Shown: piece after piece, positions 9,059 to 18,271 of the stretch
How the letters are laid out: each line of letters begins with the position of its first letter
Position numbering within the stretch: the stretch's first letter is position 1
Origin: Skermanella mucosa
Lineage (GTDB): Bacteria; Pseudomonadota; Alphaproteobacteria; Azospirillales; Azospirillaceae
Length of the DNA: 64,000 nt
NCBI RefSeq assembly: GCF_016765655.2
Contig: NZ_CP086106.1
Span: forward strand, 1,663,501 to 1,727,500
Direction of reading: 5' to 3'
Made by a program: the position numbers and the translations under genes
The notes under the pieces: generated by a model
Databases searched by the model: none
The model's input: the letters and a program-made list of their open reading frames with translations, nothing else
What the model was told of the DNA's origin: nothing

Positions 9059-10219
9059 CTAACGGTCCGCGTCCAGCGGAACCAGCTTGACCCGCTTGTC
9101 CTCGATCGCCAGGGCGACGCGCCCATGCTTCAGCTTCAGCGCCAGGTCGCCGAACAGCTCGCGGCGCCAGCCCTTGAAGGCCGGCACCGGGGCTTCGTCG
9201 TCGGCGGCGATCGCTTCCAGGTCGGCCGAGCTGGCTACCAGCTTGGTCGCCACCTGCTCGTCCTCGCACCGCATCTTCAGCAGGACGCGCAGCAGCTCGA
9301 CTATGGGTGCCAGGCCCGGAGGCAGTTCGGCCCTGGGTTCCCCGGTCGGGCATTCGCCGACCGGCATGGAGACGCCGCGCTCCACCGCCGCCAGCAGCTC
9401 GGTTCCCCAGCGGCCCTCGGCGACGCTTTTCCCCAGCCCCCGGGTGCGGGCAAGGTCGTCCACCGACCTGGGAGCGTGGGAGGCTATCTCCAGCAGGGCC
9501 TCGTCCCGCAGCACCCGGGAGCGCGGGATATCCTTGCGCTGGGCCTCGCGCTCGCGCCACGCGGCAAGCTCCTTGAGGATGGCGAGGAAGCGCGGCTTGT
9601 CGGTGCGGACCTTGAGCCGCTTCCAGGCGTCGTCCGGCTCGACCCGGTACGTGGCCGGGTCGGTCAGCACGGCCATTTCCTCTTCCAGCCAGCTTGCGCG
9701 GTCGGTGCGCTCCAGGCGGCGCTTCAACTTCTCGTAGGCCGGGCGAAGATGGGTCACGTCCGACAGGGCGTAGGTCAGCTGCCGCTCGGTCAGCGGGCGG
9801 GCCGACCAGTCGGTGAAGCGCGACGACTTGTCCACGCGCGCGCCGGCCAGCTTGGCGATCAGCGTCTCGTATCCGACGCTGTCGCCGAAGCCGCAGACCA
9901 TGGCGGCGACCTGGGTGTCGAACAGCGGCCTGGGGATCTCGCCGGCGAGATTGTGGAAGATCTCCACGTCCTGGCGCGCGGCATGGAAGACCTTGAGCAC
10001 CGACGGATCGCCCATCAGGCGGTAGAGCGGTGCCAGGTCGATGCCTTCGGCCAGCGGGTCGACCGCCGCGGCCTCATCGGGTCCGGCGATCTGGACCAGG
10101 CAGAGTTTGGGCCAGAACGTCTTCTCCCGCATGAATTCGGTGTCGACGGTGATGTATTCCGCCGCCTTGAGACGTTCGCACAACGCCTCCAGATCGGCTG
10201 TGGTCGAGATCAGGGTCAT
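9059..10219 (-). CDS. rnd: ribonuclease D
   Basis: A 386-residue 3'-5' exoribonuclease of the DEDDy family, used in tRNA 3' maturation. The exonuclease domain covers ~1-190, with VDTEFMRE (Exo I Asp and Glu), [13 protein letters not shown] (Exo II) and [11 protein letters not shown] (Exo III Tyr/Asp). It is followed by HRDC-type helices, including [25 protein letters not shown] at ~250-275. ATG 10219 gives the usual N-terminus [17 protein letters not shown]; an upstream extension adds unconserved residues. It is divergent from aspS. Confidence 0.93.
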   Translation of the reverse strand: MTLISTTADLEALCERLKAAEYITVDTEFMREKTFWPKLCLVQIAGPDEAAAVDPLAEGIDLAPLYRLMGDPSVLKVFHAARQDVEIFHNLAGEIPRPLFDTQVAAMVCGFGDSVGYETLIAKLAGARVDKSSRFTDWSARPLTERQLTYALSDVTHLRPAYEKLKRRLERTDRASWLEEEMAVLTDPATYRVEPDDAWKRLKVRTDKPRFLAILKELAAWREREAQRKDIPRSRVLRDEALLEIASHAPRSVDDLARTRGLGKSVAEGRWGTELLAAVERGVSMPVGECPTGEPRAELPPGLAPIVELLRVLLKMRCEDEQVATKLVASSADLEAIAADDEAPVPAFKGWRRELFGDLALKLKHGRVALAIEDKRVKLVPLDADR

Positions 10220-10425
10220 GCAACAGTCATACAACACCGGAGGCGCCCGGAAAAGCGGGGCTGCTACAACTTGACAACCGGCTTGCATCCATGTGCTTCT
10301 GCGCCATCATCCAACCTCCAGGGCGGGATCGCGGGCCGATGCCCTTTGCGTCCCCCCTGGCCGAGCCGGCGCCGCGGCATTCCGTTTCGCGGCGCCCGAA
10401 ACTGTTATTTCAAGGTGCGCTCCCC

Positions 10426-12279
10426 ATGCATCCCTACCGGACCCACACCTGCGGTGCCCTGCGTGATACCGATGCCGGCCAGATCGTGCGCCTGTCGGGC
10501 TGGATCAATCGTAAGCGCGACCACGGCCAACTGCTGTTCATCGACCTGCGCGACCACTACGGCATGACGCAGTGCGTGATCGACAGCTCCAGCCCGCTGT
10601 TCCAGGTGGCCGAGGGGCTGCGCCTGGAATCGGTCGTCACGGTCACCGGCAAGGTCGTCGGCCGCACGCCCGAGACGATCAACGACAAGCTGCCGACCGG
10701 CAGGATCGAGGTCCAGATCCAGGAACTGGCGGTGCAGAGCGCCGCCGAGCCGCTGCCGCTGCAGGTCAACAGCGACGCCGACGCCGGCGAGGAGATCCGC
10801 CTGCGTTACCGGTTCCTGGACCTGCGGCGCGAGAAGATGCAGCAGAACATCCTGCTGCGCTCCCAAGTGATCGCGTCGGTCCGCCGCCGGATGATCGAGC
10901 AGGGCTTCAACGAGTACCAGACGCCGATCCTGACCGCCAGCAGCCCGGAGGGAGCCCGCGACTTCCTGGTGCCGAGCCGCATGCATCCCGGCAAGTTCTA
11001 CGCGCTGCCGCAGGCGCCGCAGCAGTTCAAGCAGCTGCTGATGATGGCAGGATACGACCGCTACTTCCAGATCGCCCCCTGCTTCCGCGACGAGGACAGC
11101 CGCGCCGACCGCAGCCCGGGCGAGTTCTACCAGCTCGACTTCGAGATGTCGTTCGTCACCCAGGAAGACGTCTTCGCGGCGATCGAGCCCGTGCTGTACG
11201 GCATCTTCGACGAGTTCGGCGGCTTCCGCCGCCCGGCCAAGCCGGAGCTGACCCCTTACCCGTTCCCGCGCATCCCCTATGCCGAGTCGATGCTGAAGTA
11301 CGGCAACGACAAGCCGGACCTGCGCAACCCGCTGGTCATCACCGACGTGACGGCGGTGTTCCAGCGCGACGACGTCGAGTTCAAGGCGTTCAAGTCGGTG
11401 ATCGCCAAGGGCGGCGTGGTCCGCGCGATCCGCGCTCCCAAAGTCGGCGACCGGCCGCGCAGCTTCTTCGACAAGCTGAACGACTGGGCGCGCGGCCTGG
11501 GCGCTCCCGGCCTCGGCTACATCCTGTTCGAGTCCGGCGGCGGCAAGGGACCGATCGCCAAGTTCGTGCCGGAAGCGGCCCAGGCGGCCCTGCGCGAGAC
11601 GGTCGGCCTGAGCGACGGCGACGCCGTGTTCTTCGTGTGCGACCAGCCCGGTCCCGCCGCCAAGCTGGCCGGCTTCGCCCGGACCAGGATCGCCGAGGAA
11701 CTGGACATCGTCGAGAAGAACGCCTTCAGGTTCTGCTGGATCGTCGATTTCCCGATGTACGAGCGCGACGAGGAGACCGGCAAGATCGACTTCAGCCACA
11801 ATCCGTTCTCGATGCCCCAGGGCGGCCTGGAAGCCCTTGAGAACCAGGATCCGCTGACGATCAACGCCTATCAGTACGACATCGTCTGCAACGGCATCGA
11901 ACTGTCGTCCGGCGCCATCCGGAACCATCTGCCGGAGGTCATGTACAAGGCCTTCGCGATCGCCGGATACCCGCCGGAGGAGCTGGAAGCCCGTTTCGGC
12001 GGCATGCTGTCGGCGATGAAGCTGGGCGCCCCGCCGCACGGCGGCTCGGCCCCGGGCATCGACCGCATCGTCATGCTGCTGGCCGACGAGCCGAACATCC
12101 GCGAGGTCATCGTCTTCCCGCTCAACCAGCGCGCCGAGGACCTGCTGATGCAGGCGCCGGCGCCGGTCCCGGCGGAACGGCTGAAGGAACTGTCGATCAA
12201 GCTCGATCTGCCCAAGCCCAAGACGGTCGCCGCGCCGCCGACGGCGGAGGGGACGGTCTCGCCGAAGGGAGCGGAATAG
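10426..12279 (+). CDS. aspS: aspartyl-tRNA synthetase
   Basis: A 617-residue class II synthetase of the bacterial type. It has the anticodon-binding OB fold at 1-110 ([35 protein letters not shown]), motif 2 with [25 protein letters not shown], the bacterial GAD insertion in the middle, and motif 3 in [27 protein letters not shown]. About 30 C-terminal residues are Pro/Ala-rich and not part of the core fold. ATG 10426 (AAGGTG upstream) fits the conserved N-terminus; 5' extensions do not. In alphaproteobacteria lacking AsnRS the enzyme can be non-discriminating and work with GatCAB; that cannot be read from this window. Confidence 0.95.
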   Translation: MHPYRTHTCGALRDTDAGQIVRLSGWINRKRDHGQLLFIDLRDHYGMTQCVIDSSSPLFQVAEGLRLESVVTVTGKVVGRTPETINDKLPTGRIEVQIQELAVQSAAEPLPLQVNSDADAGEEIRLRYRFLDLRREKMQQNILLRSQVIASVRRRMIEQGFNEYQTPILTASSPEGARDFLVPSRMHPGKFYALPQAPQQFKQLLMMAGYDRYFQIAPCFRDEDSRADRSPGEFYQLDFEMSFVTQEDVFAAIEPVLYGIFDEFGGFRRPAKPELTPYPFPRIPYAESMLKYGNDKPDLRNPLVITDVTAVFQRDDVEFKAFKSVIAKGGVVRAIRAPKVGDRPRSFFDKLNDWARGLGAPGLGYILFESGGGKGPIAKFVPEAAQAALRETVGLSDGDAVFFVCDQPGPAAKLAGFARTRIAEELDIVEKNAFRFCWIVDFPMYERDEETGKIDFSHNPFSMPQGGLEALENQDPLTINAYQYDIVCNGIELSSGAIRNHLPEVMYKAFAIAGYPPEELEARFGGMLSAMKLGAPPHGGSAPGIDRIVMLLADEPNIREVIVFPLNQRAEDLLMQAPAPVPAERLKELSIKLDLPKPKTVAAPPTAEGTVSPKGAE

Positions 12280-12288
12280 GGGAAGCCG

Positions 12289-12330
12289 CGCAGGTCGGCG
12301 GCCGCCCGTCGGGGCGAACGCCGACCTGCG
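12289..12330. repeat. 12-bp inverted repeat downstream of aspS
   Basis: Perfect 12-base arms CGCAGGTCGGCG (12289-12300) and CGCCGACCTGCG (12319-12330) flank an 18-base loop that contains its own small GCCCGTCGGGGC hairpin. It lies just past the aspS stop and before a separate terminator. It may stabilise the 3' end of the mRNA or be a remnant repeat element. Confidence 0.6.
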
Positions 12331-12363
12331 TTGCGGTCGTAGATCAGGACCGCTGGAAAAGAG

Positions 12364-12401
12364 AAAGCCGCTGCGGAGGAATGCTCCGCAGCGGCTTTTT
12401 T
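12364..12401 (+). terminator. Rho-independent terminator of aspS
   Basis: A 15-base stem, AAAGCCGCTGCGGAG paired with CTCCGCAGCGGCTTT, has a GAATG loop and runs into six Ts on the plus strand. It lies 85 bases after aspS and faces the rne 3' end, and the A-rich 5' side may let it work in both directions. Confidence 0.9.
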
Positions 12402-12448
12402 CATGCTCCCCCGACCGACCGGTCAGGGGAGCGGCTTCTAAGGCCGGC

Positions 12449-15400
12449 TTATTCCCGGTTCCACCAGCCGCGGCGGGCGGGGCGCGGCGGTTCCTCGGGG
12501 GCCGCGGGCTCGGCTTCCGCGGCGGGTTCGGGTGCTGCGGCGGGCTCGGTCTCCGGCGCGGGCTGAGGGGCCGGCTCCACCGGTCCGGGAGCCACGTCCA
12601 TGAACAGGTCGTCGCCGGCGCTGGGCTCCTGGGGCAGGGGCTCGGGCACGGGTTCCGGGACCTGCTCGACGGGGGATGCCTCGACCACGGGTTCCGGTTC
12701 GGCGACCTTCTTCTTGCGGGGAGCCCGCTTGCGGACCGGCTTGGCCGGTGCTTCCGCGGCCGGGGCTGCCTCGGTGGCCGGCGCTTCGGCGGCGGGCGCC
12801 TCCACGGCCGGAGCCTCCGCTGCGGGTTCGGCGACCTTCTTCTTGCGGGGAGCCCGCTTGCGGACCGGCTTGGCCGGCGCTTCCGCAACCGGGGCTGCCT
12901 CGGCTGGGGCTGCCTCGGCTGGGGCTTCGGCGGCGGGGACCTCCGCGACCGGTGCCGGTTCGGGCTGCTCGGCAACGATTTCCGCCGGAACGGCCGGTTC
13001 GCCCACCATCACGGGAGCGATCTCTTCCGGGGCGGCGGGTTCGGGCTCCGTCTGCGGCTGCTCGGCAACCGGTTCCGGCCGGGGAGCCGGCTCTGGTGCC
13101 GGTTCGGGCGCGGGCGACACGTCGATGTCGCCGAACGGATCGCCGAGATCGTCCACATAGGCCTGGCCGTAGACGGGTTCGGGCCGGGGCTCGCCCTGGG
13201 GGGCGGGCGCCGCGGGCTGCTCGGCCGCCGGCTCCGTCTCAGGTCCCTCCTGCTGGTCGCCTTCGTCGCCGAAGCCGTTCTCGAAATCGCCCTCGGCCCG
13301 GCCGCGGCCACGGCGGCGTCCCCCGCGCTTGCCGCGACGGCGCTTCTTGCGCAGGCCGTTGGCATCGGTCTCGTCCGCCTGGCCGTTCTCGGACTCGTCT
13401 CCGTCCTCCCCGTCATCGGCGTCGTCATCGCCGCCGGCGTCGGGATCATTGTCGAAGTCCTCGGACTGCTGGTCGAACGCGGTCTCCTCCACCGGTTCGT
13501 CGGCGGTTTCCTCGCGCTCTTCCTCGCCCTGGTCCTCGGTCCGGGTTTCCGTCCGGTCGTCGAACCGGCGGCGTCGGCGGGACCGGCGCCGGCGGCGGTC
13601 GCCGCCGCGCTCCTCTGCCTGTTCCTGCGGAGCGGCGGCGGCGATGGGCTGGGCCTCCGCGGGTTCCGCGACCTCCACCTCTTCGGCCGCCTCGTCCTCC
13701 TCCGCCTCGCGTTCGAGCAACCGATCGGTCTCGGCGTAGATCCGCTCCGGGCTGATGACGGGGGCGCTCTCCTCGCCGGCCTGGCGGGCCTTGATCCGTT
13801 CCAGGCGGTATTCCGGCGGGATCAGCGTGTCGTCGCCGAACAGGAAGACCCGGAAACCGTAGCGGCGCTCGATATCGGCCAGCGCGTCGCGCTTCTGGTT
13901 GAGGATATACAGCGCGATCTTGGTCGCCACATGGACCGTGATCTCGCTGGAGCGCTTGCGGATGCCTTCCTCCTCGATGGCGCGGAGGACGTAAAGGGCG
14001 GCGGACTCGATGGAGCGGACCATGCCGGTGCCCGTGCAATGCGGGCACTTCTCGAAGTTGGTCTCCATCAGGCTCGGGCGCAGCCGCTGACGCGACAGTT
14101 CGAGCAGCCCGAAGGGCGAGATGCGGCCGAGCTGGATGCGCGCCCGGTCGTTCTTCATCGCCTCCTTGATGCGGCGTTCGACCGCGGCGTTGTTCCGCGC
14201 ATCCTCCATATCGATGAAGTCGATGACGATCAGCCCGGCAAGGTCGCGCAGACGCAACTGGCGGGCGACTTCGTCGGCGGCCTCCAGGTTGGTCTTGTAG
14301 GCCGTCTCCTCGATGTTCCGCTCGCGGGTGGATCGGCCGGAGTTGACGTCGATCGCGACCAGCGCCTCGGTCTGGTTGATGACGATGTAGCCGCCGGACT
14401 TGAGCTGGCAGACCGGGCTGTGGATCGCGTCGATCTGGCTTTCGACCTGATAGCGGAAGAACAGCGGGATCGTCTCGTCGCGGTAGCAGTGGACCTTCCG
14501 CGTGTGGCTCGGCATCAGCATGTGCATGAAGTCGCGGGCGACGCGGTAACCCGCTTCGCCTTCCACATGCACCTCGTCGATGTCGTTGGTGTAGAGGTCG
14601 CGGATCGACCGCTTGATCAGGTTCGCTTCCTCATAGATCAGCGCCGGCGCGCTCGATTGGAGTGTCAGGTCGCGGATGCTGTCCCACAGCCGCAGCAGAT
14701 ATTCCAGGTCGCGCTTTATCTCCGGCTTGGTCCGCTCCATTCCCGCGGTGCGCAGGATCACCGCCATGCCTTCGGGAATGTCCAGGTCCGACAGCATTTC
14801 CTTCAGGCGCTTGCGGTCCTGCGGATTGGTGATCTTGCGCGAGATTCCGCCGCCGCGCCCGGTGTTGGGCATCAGCACGCAGTAGCGGCCGGGCAGGGAC
14901 AGGTATGTCGTCAGGGCGGCGCCCTTGTTGCCGCGCTCCTCCTTGACGACCTGGACCAGCAGGATCTGCCGGCGCTTGATGACTTCCTGGATCTTGTAGC
15001 TGCGCAGCGGGCGGGGGCGGCGGCGCTGGACGTCCTCGGCCTCGTCGCCGACCAGCTCGTCCACCGGACCCTCGTCGGAATCGCCCCGGCCGCGGCGGCC
15101 CTGTCGGTCGTCGCGGCGGCCGCGCGGCGCGTCGTCGCTTTCGTCTTCGTCCTGGGAGTCGTTCCGATCGTCGCCGTCGTCGGAATCCAGGTTGCCGGAA
15201 TACTCGGCTACCGGCGCCTGCGGCGCTGATTCGGTCTCCGGCTCGGTGCCGGCGCCCAGTTCGGCCGCCGGGGCGGGCATTTCCTCCGCGCCGGAGTGGA
15301 CGGCGTCGCCCGCCGACGGGACGGCCGCGGGATCGTCGGACGGAGTGGCCGCGGCGTCCGGCCGGCGGTCGCTGGAATAGCTCTCGTTCGGGTCGTAAGG

Positions 15401-16192
15401 CTCGCTGCGCTCCTCGCGCGGCAGGCTGGCAGGCTGGTAGGTGGTGGGCTTGCCGTCGCCGGAACCGCCCTCCTGTTCCCCGGCCTCGCCACCGGCCGAC
15501 CTGTCGGTGCCGGGGTCGTTCTCCGCCTGGAAATCGGGCGCCGGTTCTTCCGGCGCGAACCAGTCGTGGGGAATATCGTGCTCGGCGTGATGGACGGCGC
15601 CCGGCTCGTCGTTGCTTCCGGCCGGCTGATCCAGGTCCGGCTGCCCGTCCGGCGGCATGGTCCCGGCGGGCTCGGGCGCGTCGGCACCGGACGGAGGGCT
15701 CGCATAGGGGGGCTGCTCGCCGGTTCCGGGAACGTCACCGGAAGGCTCGGCCGCAGGGGGTTCCCGGGTCTGCTGACCGGTGTCGCCGCCGAAATCGTCG
15801 CGTCCCTCCGCGAACGACTCGGAGCGCCCCTGGCGCCGGGAGCCGCGGCCGGGCCGGGGATCGCCCATTTCCACGTCGGCGCCGATGGTGTCCTCGCGCT
15901 CTTCCAGGTCGCGTTCCTGGGCGAGCAGCGCTTCGCGGTCGGCGACCGGGATGCGGTAATAGTCAGGATGGATTTCGGAGAAGGCCAGGAAACCGTGACG
16001 GTTGCCGCCATACTCGACGAAGGCTGCCTGGAGCGATGGCTCGACCCGAGTCACCTTGGCCAGGTAGATATTGCCTTTCAATTGCTTCTTGCTGGCGATT
16101 TCGAAATCGAGTTCGTCCAGCTTGTTACCATTGACCACGACCACCCGAGTCTCCTCGGAATGGGTCGCGTCAATCAACATGCGCTTTGCCAT
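12449..16192 (-). CDS. rne: ribonuclease E, long form with S1 insertion and degradosome tail
   Basis: A 1247-residue endoribonuclease, longer than most alphaproteobacterial RNase E. The S1 domain starts at ~35 (LKGNIYLAKVTRVEPSLQAAFVEYG) but is split by a ~290-residue acidic, low-complexity insert (~105-395). It then resumes at RSYKIQEVIKRRQ. The DNase I-like catalytic region has AIDVNSG and IDFIDMED, and the zinc link CPHC is at ~716-719. The tail (~830-1247) is Pro/Ala/Glu-rich with basic patches, including two copies of KPVRKRAPRKKK. It ends in RRGWWNRE, and a C-terminal GWW peptide is the PNPase-binding motif described in Caulobacter RNase E. A ~320-nt leader is inferred, consistent with autoregulation. 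Confidence 0.94.
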   Translation of the reverse strand: MAKRMLIDATHSEETRVVVVNGNKLDELDFEIASKKQLKGNIYLAKVTRVEPSLQAAFVEYGGNRHGFLAFSEIHPDYYRIPVADREALLAQERDLEEREDTIGADVEMGDPRPGRGSRRQGRSESFAEGRDDFGGDTGQQTREPPAAEPSGDVPGTGEQPPYASPPSGADAPEPAGTMPPDGQPDLDQPAGSNDEPGAVHHAEHDIPHDWFAPEEPAPDFQAENDPGTDRSAGGEAGEQEGGSGDGKPTTYQPASLPREERSEPYDPNESYSSDRRPDAAATPSDDPAAVPSAGDAVHSGAEEMPAPAAELGAGTEPETESAPQAPVAEYSGNLDSDDGDDRNDSQDEDESDDAPRGRRDDRQGRRGRGDSDEGPVDELVGDEAEDVQRRRPRPLRSYKIQEVIKRRQILLVQVVKEERGNKGAALTTYLSLPGRYCVLMPNTGRGGGISRKITNPQDRKRLKEMLSDLDIPEGMAVILRTAGMERTKPEIKRDLEYLLRLWDSIRDLTLQSSAPALIYEEANLIKRSIRDLYTNDIDEVHVEGEAGYRVARDFMHMLMPSHTRKVHCYRDETIPLFFRYQVESQIDAIHSPVCQLKSGGYIVINQTEALVAIDVNSGRSTRERNIEETAYKTNLEAADEVARQLRLRDLAGLIVIDFIDMEDARNNAAVERRIKEAMKNDRARIQLGRISPFGLLELSRQRLRPSLMETNFEKCPHCTGTGMVRSIESAALYVLRAIEEEGIRKRSSEITVHVATKIALYILNQKRDALADIERRYGFRVFLFGDDTLIPPEYRLERIKARQAGEESAPVISPERIYAETDRLLEREAEEDEAAEEVEVAEPAEAQPIAAAAPQEQAEERGGDRRRRRSRRRRRFDDRTETRTEDQGEEEREETADEPVEETAFDQQSEDFDNDPDAGGDDDADDGEDGDESENGQADETDANGLRKKRRRGKRGGRRRGRGRAEGDFENGFGDEGDQQEGPETEPAAEQPAAPAPQGEPRPEPVYGQAYVDDLGDPFGDIDVSPAPEPAPEPAPRPEPVAEQPQTEPEPAAPEEIAPVMVGEPAVPAEIVAEQPEPAPVAEVPAAEAPAEAAPAEAAPVAEAPAKPVRKRAPRKKKVAEPAAEAPAVEAPAAEAPATEAAPAAEAPAKPVRKRAPRKKKVAEPEPVVEASPVEQVPEPVPEPLPQEPSAGDDLFMDVAPGPVEPAPQPAPETEPAAAPEPAAEAEPAAPEEPPRPARRGWWNRE
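12696..12877. repeat. direct repeat inside the rne tail
   Basis: Two identical 53-base copies, 12696-12748 and 12825-12877, lie exactly 129 bases (43 codons) apart within the rne coding sequence. Each encodes a basic block centred on RKRAPRKKK, flanked by Ala/Pro/Glu spacers. Identity at the DNA level suggests a recent in-frame duplication of an RNA-binding patch. Confidence 0.85.
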
Positions 16193-16495
16193 ATGTCTAC
16201 CTCGTGACGCCGCCGGGCCCCCGCGCGACTTACGGGTGGCGGCGCGTCATCGTCAAAGGCGAAGCGTTCGGCACGGTTCCCACCGGATCGTCTAACGGCG
16301 CTTTCCACAGCAGCCAGGACGGGCGGGGCACCGGACGCCGGGCTCCGGCCCGACGGGGCCAAAGCCAGCTTCAAGGTTTCTCCTCCACCGCAGGTTCCGT
16401 AAGCGCCACCCGGCCGGTGCGCTGCCTGAAAAAAAACCGATAAATGGCAGCACGTTACCCGAAGGCGACGCCGCCTCTCCCAAGTGGGGATCGGC

Positions 16496-16543
16496 GGAAT
16501 GCGGTATGTCGCACCCCTACCATAATGGGGGGCGCCGCATTCC
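16496..16543. promoter_or_regulatory. inverted repeat over the putative rne promoter
   Basis: Arms GGAATGCGG (16496-16504) and CCGCATTCC (16535-16543) are perfect 9-base inverted repeats 30 bases apart. Inside them CACCCC and ATGGGG add an inner stem. The element overlaps the proposed -10 and the edge of the -35 of rne, so it could be an operator or an early leader hairpin. Confidence 0.5.
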
Positions 16544-16547
16544 TCAA
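16519..16547 (-). promoter_or_regulatory. candidate sigma-70 promoter for rne
   Basis: On the minus strand TTGAGG (16547-16542) is followed by 17 bases and TATGGT (16524-16519). This would start the transcript near 16512 and leave a leader of about 320 nt, the long leader expected for an autoregulated RNase E gene. Confidence 0.45.
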
Positions 16548-16662
16548 TCACAGAATTGTCTTGTTGGAATGGTGACAGTGGACGGCGGCTCAACCGGCGC
16601 GTCGCCCGGGGGGCTCTTCGGGGGCTCCGCCGCGGGACTGAGGCAGTTTGTGATGATCATGC

Positions 16663-16692
16663 TTGAACACTTTGATTTTCTTAGGGTATATG
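16663..16692 (+). promoter_or_regulatory. candidate promoter for the amidase gene
   Basis: TTGAAC (16663-16668), an 18-base AT-rich spacer and TATATG (16687-16692) stand out in GC-rich surroundings. The predicted start point is only ~10-15 bases before the GTG at 16713, so the message would be nearly leaderless. Confidence 0.5.
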
Positions 16693-16712
16693 TATGACAA
16701 AATCGAACGTTC

Positions 16713-18134
16713 GTGCCCTTTCGGAGACCGACGCTGCGCGCGCTGTTCCTGATCCTCGCCGTCTTCTGGCTGGCCGCGGCGCACGCGGGGCAGGCGGCTG
16801 CGCGGCCCGCGGTCGTCGATGCGCGCCTCGGCGTCCATCCGGACAAGACCCGATTCGTGATGGAGGTGACCGACCAGATCGATTTCAGGGTCTTCACGCT
16901 GCCCGACCCCTACCGGGTCGTGGTCGATCTGCCTGACCTCGACTGGGATGCCGCCGCCAACCGGGGCAGTGCCGCCGCCGGGCTGGTGCGCGGCTATCGC
17001 TACGCCTCCTTCCGGCCGGGTACCCTCCGGCTCGTGCTGGAGGTCGCAGGCCCGGTCCGCGTCCGGGAAGCGTTCCTGATTCCGCCACGTGACGGCCGGC
17101 AGCCGCGGTTCGTGCTCGATCTCGAGTCGGTAGGGGCCGGCACCTTCGCGGCGGAGTTGAGCCGGGTCCACGGGACGAGGGGGGCCGCCGACGGCGCGGC
17201 GCCGCCGGTGCCGGCCTATACCGTTCCCCTGAGCACCGCCGCGGCCACCCGGCCGGTTGCCCGCCTTCCGGACCCGCCGACCGACACGGTCGCCGTCACC
17301 ATGTCCCCCGCGGAGGCCGCGGTCGTCCCGCCGCAGATGCCGGCGGGCCTCCGGGAAGAGGCGGGCGGCGGTCCGGCGACCCTGGCGGCCCTGGGAACCG
17401 TGCCCCTGCCGCCCCGCCGGCCAAGCCCGCGCACCGACGCCAGGCGCGTCATCGCGCTGGACCCCGGCCACGGAGGCGTCGATCCCGGCGCGATCAGCGT
17501 AACCGGGGTCTACGAGAAGGACATAACGCTGGCCATGGCGCGGGCGGTGCGCGACCAGCTCGTCGCGACCGGCCGGTACAGGGTCGTCATGACCCGGGAC
17601 AGCGACGTCTTCCTCCGCCTGCGCGACCGCGTGGCGCTGGCGCGCGAGGCCGGGGCCGACCTGTTCATTTCCCTGCATGCCGATTCGATCGGCAGCAGCG
17701 ACATGCGCGGCATGTCGATCTATTCCCTGTCTGACAAGGCGTCCGACCGCGAGGCCGACATGCTGGCGGCCCGCGAGAACAGGGCCGACGCGCTCGGCGG
17801 CGTCAACCTGACGGCGGAAAACGACGAGGTCGTCAGCATCCTGATCGACCTCGCCCAACGCGACACCATGAACCAGTCCCGGCGCCTCGCCAACCTTCTG
17901 GTCGAGGAGGTCGGGCGCCATACCAAGCTGGTGCCGCGCCCCCACCGCTCCGCCGGTTTCGCGGTGCTGACCGCTCCGGACGTGCCTTCGGTGCTGATGG
18001 AGCTGGGTTACCTGTCAAGCCCGCAGGACGCGAAACTGCTGGCGCAGTCGGAACATCGGGTCAGGATCGCCCGTTCGATCCAGCGGAGCATCGATGGGTA
18101 TTTCGCCGCAAGGGCTGGCGTAAGCCGGTCTTGA
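16713..18134 (+). CDS. N-acetylmuramoyl-L-alanine amidase, AmiC-like (AMIN + Amidase_3)
   Basis: A 473-residue exported enzyme that cleaves the amide bond between MurNAc and the stem peptide during cell separation. It has a signal peptide (RALFLILAVFWLAAAHAGQAAA), an AMIN domain (~33-135) for septal or cell-wall targeting, a Pro/Ala linker (~160-240), and an Amidase_3 domain from ~245. The zinc motifs are IALDPGHGGVDPGA (His), VYEKDITL (Glu) and FISLHADS (His), and MELGYLSS carries the catalytic Glu. The GTG start at 16713 is supported by the signal peptide but has no clear ribosome site, consistent with a short leader. PBP1A follows 137 bases downstream, so the pair forms a peptidoglycan unit. 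Confidence 0.92.
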   Translation: MPFRRPTLRALFLILAVFWLAAAHAGQAAARPAVVDARLGVHPDKTRFVMEVTDQIDFRVFTLPDPYRVVVDLPDLDWDAAANRGSAAAGLVRGYRYASFRPGTLRLVLEVAGPVRVREAFLIPPRDGRQPRFVLDLESVGAGTFAAELSRVHGTRGAADGAAPPVPAYTVPLSTAAATRPVARLPDPPTDTVAVTMSPAEAAVVPPQMPAGLREEAGGGPATLAALGTVPLPPRRPSPRTDARRVIALDPGHGGVDPGAISVTGVYEKDITLAMARAVRDQLVATGRYRVVMTRDSDVFLRLRDRVALAREAGADLFISLHADSIGSSDMRGMSIYSLSDKASDREADMLAARENRADALGGVNLTAENDEVVSILIDLAQRDTMNQSRRLANLLVEEVGRHTKLVPRPHRSAGFAVLTAPDVPSVLMELGYLSSPQDAKLLAQSEHRVRIARSIQRSIDGYFAARAGVSRS

Positions 18135-18205
18135 CCTCAACATAGCCGTATTCGATCTGCTAGAGTGCGTCCCCGCAGGTTGGATCATGACAGGCCGGCT
18201 CGTTT

Positions 18206-18235
18206 GAACTGCGGTCGGGCGAACTGCGGTCGGGC
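18206..18235 (+). repeat. 15-bp tandem repeat
   Basis: GAACTGCGGTCGGGC occurs twice in tandem (18206-18220 and 18221-18235) between the amidase and PBP1A genes. The second copy also supplies the 5' half of the hairpin that follows. Confidence 0.7.
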
Positions 18236-18254
18236 GAAGCCCGAGGCCTTTTTA
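18230..18254 (+). terminator. possible terminator or attenuator between amidase and PBP1A genes
   Basis: TCGGGC-GAA-GCCCGA forms a 6-base stem with a 3-base loop, followed by GGCC and a run of five Ts. The stem is short, so read-through into the PBP1A gene is plausible. Confidence 0.45.
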
Positions 18255-18271
18255 TCGTTCGTGGAATATTG

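Larger units (their letters stand above)
16193..16712. other. divergent rne/amidase intergenic region
   Basis: 520 bases without a gene. The part next to rne (16193-16512) is probably its 5' untranslated leader and is rich in short GC stems. It also carries an 8-base A run (T run on the rne strand) near 16430. The promoter candidates and inverted repeat annotated separately lie in 16496-16692. No small protein with a convincing ribosome site was seen. Confidence 0.6.

Noticed and set aside
10405..12975. Long antisense frame across aspS and the rne end
   Set aside because: Low-complexity Arg/Pro-rich translation and overlap with two confident genes; no ribosome site.
12500..13700. Repeat-rich segment of rne as a mobile or CRISPR-like array
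   Set aside because: The repeats are in-frame codons for Ala/Pro/Glu/Lys-rich linkers of RNase E, not spaced non-coding repeats.
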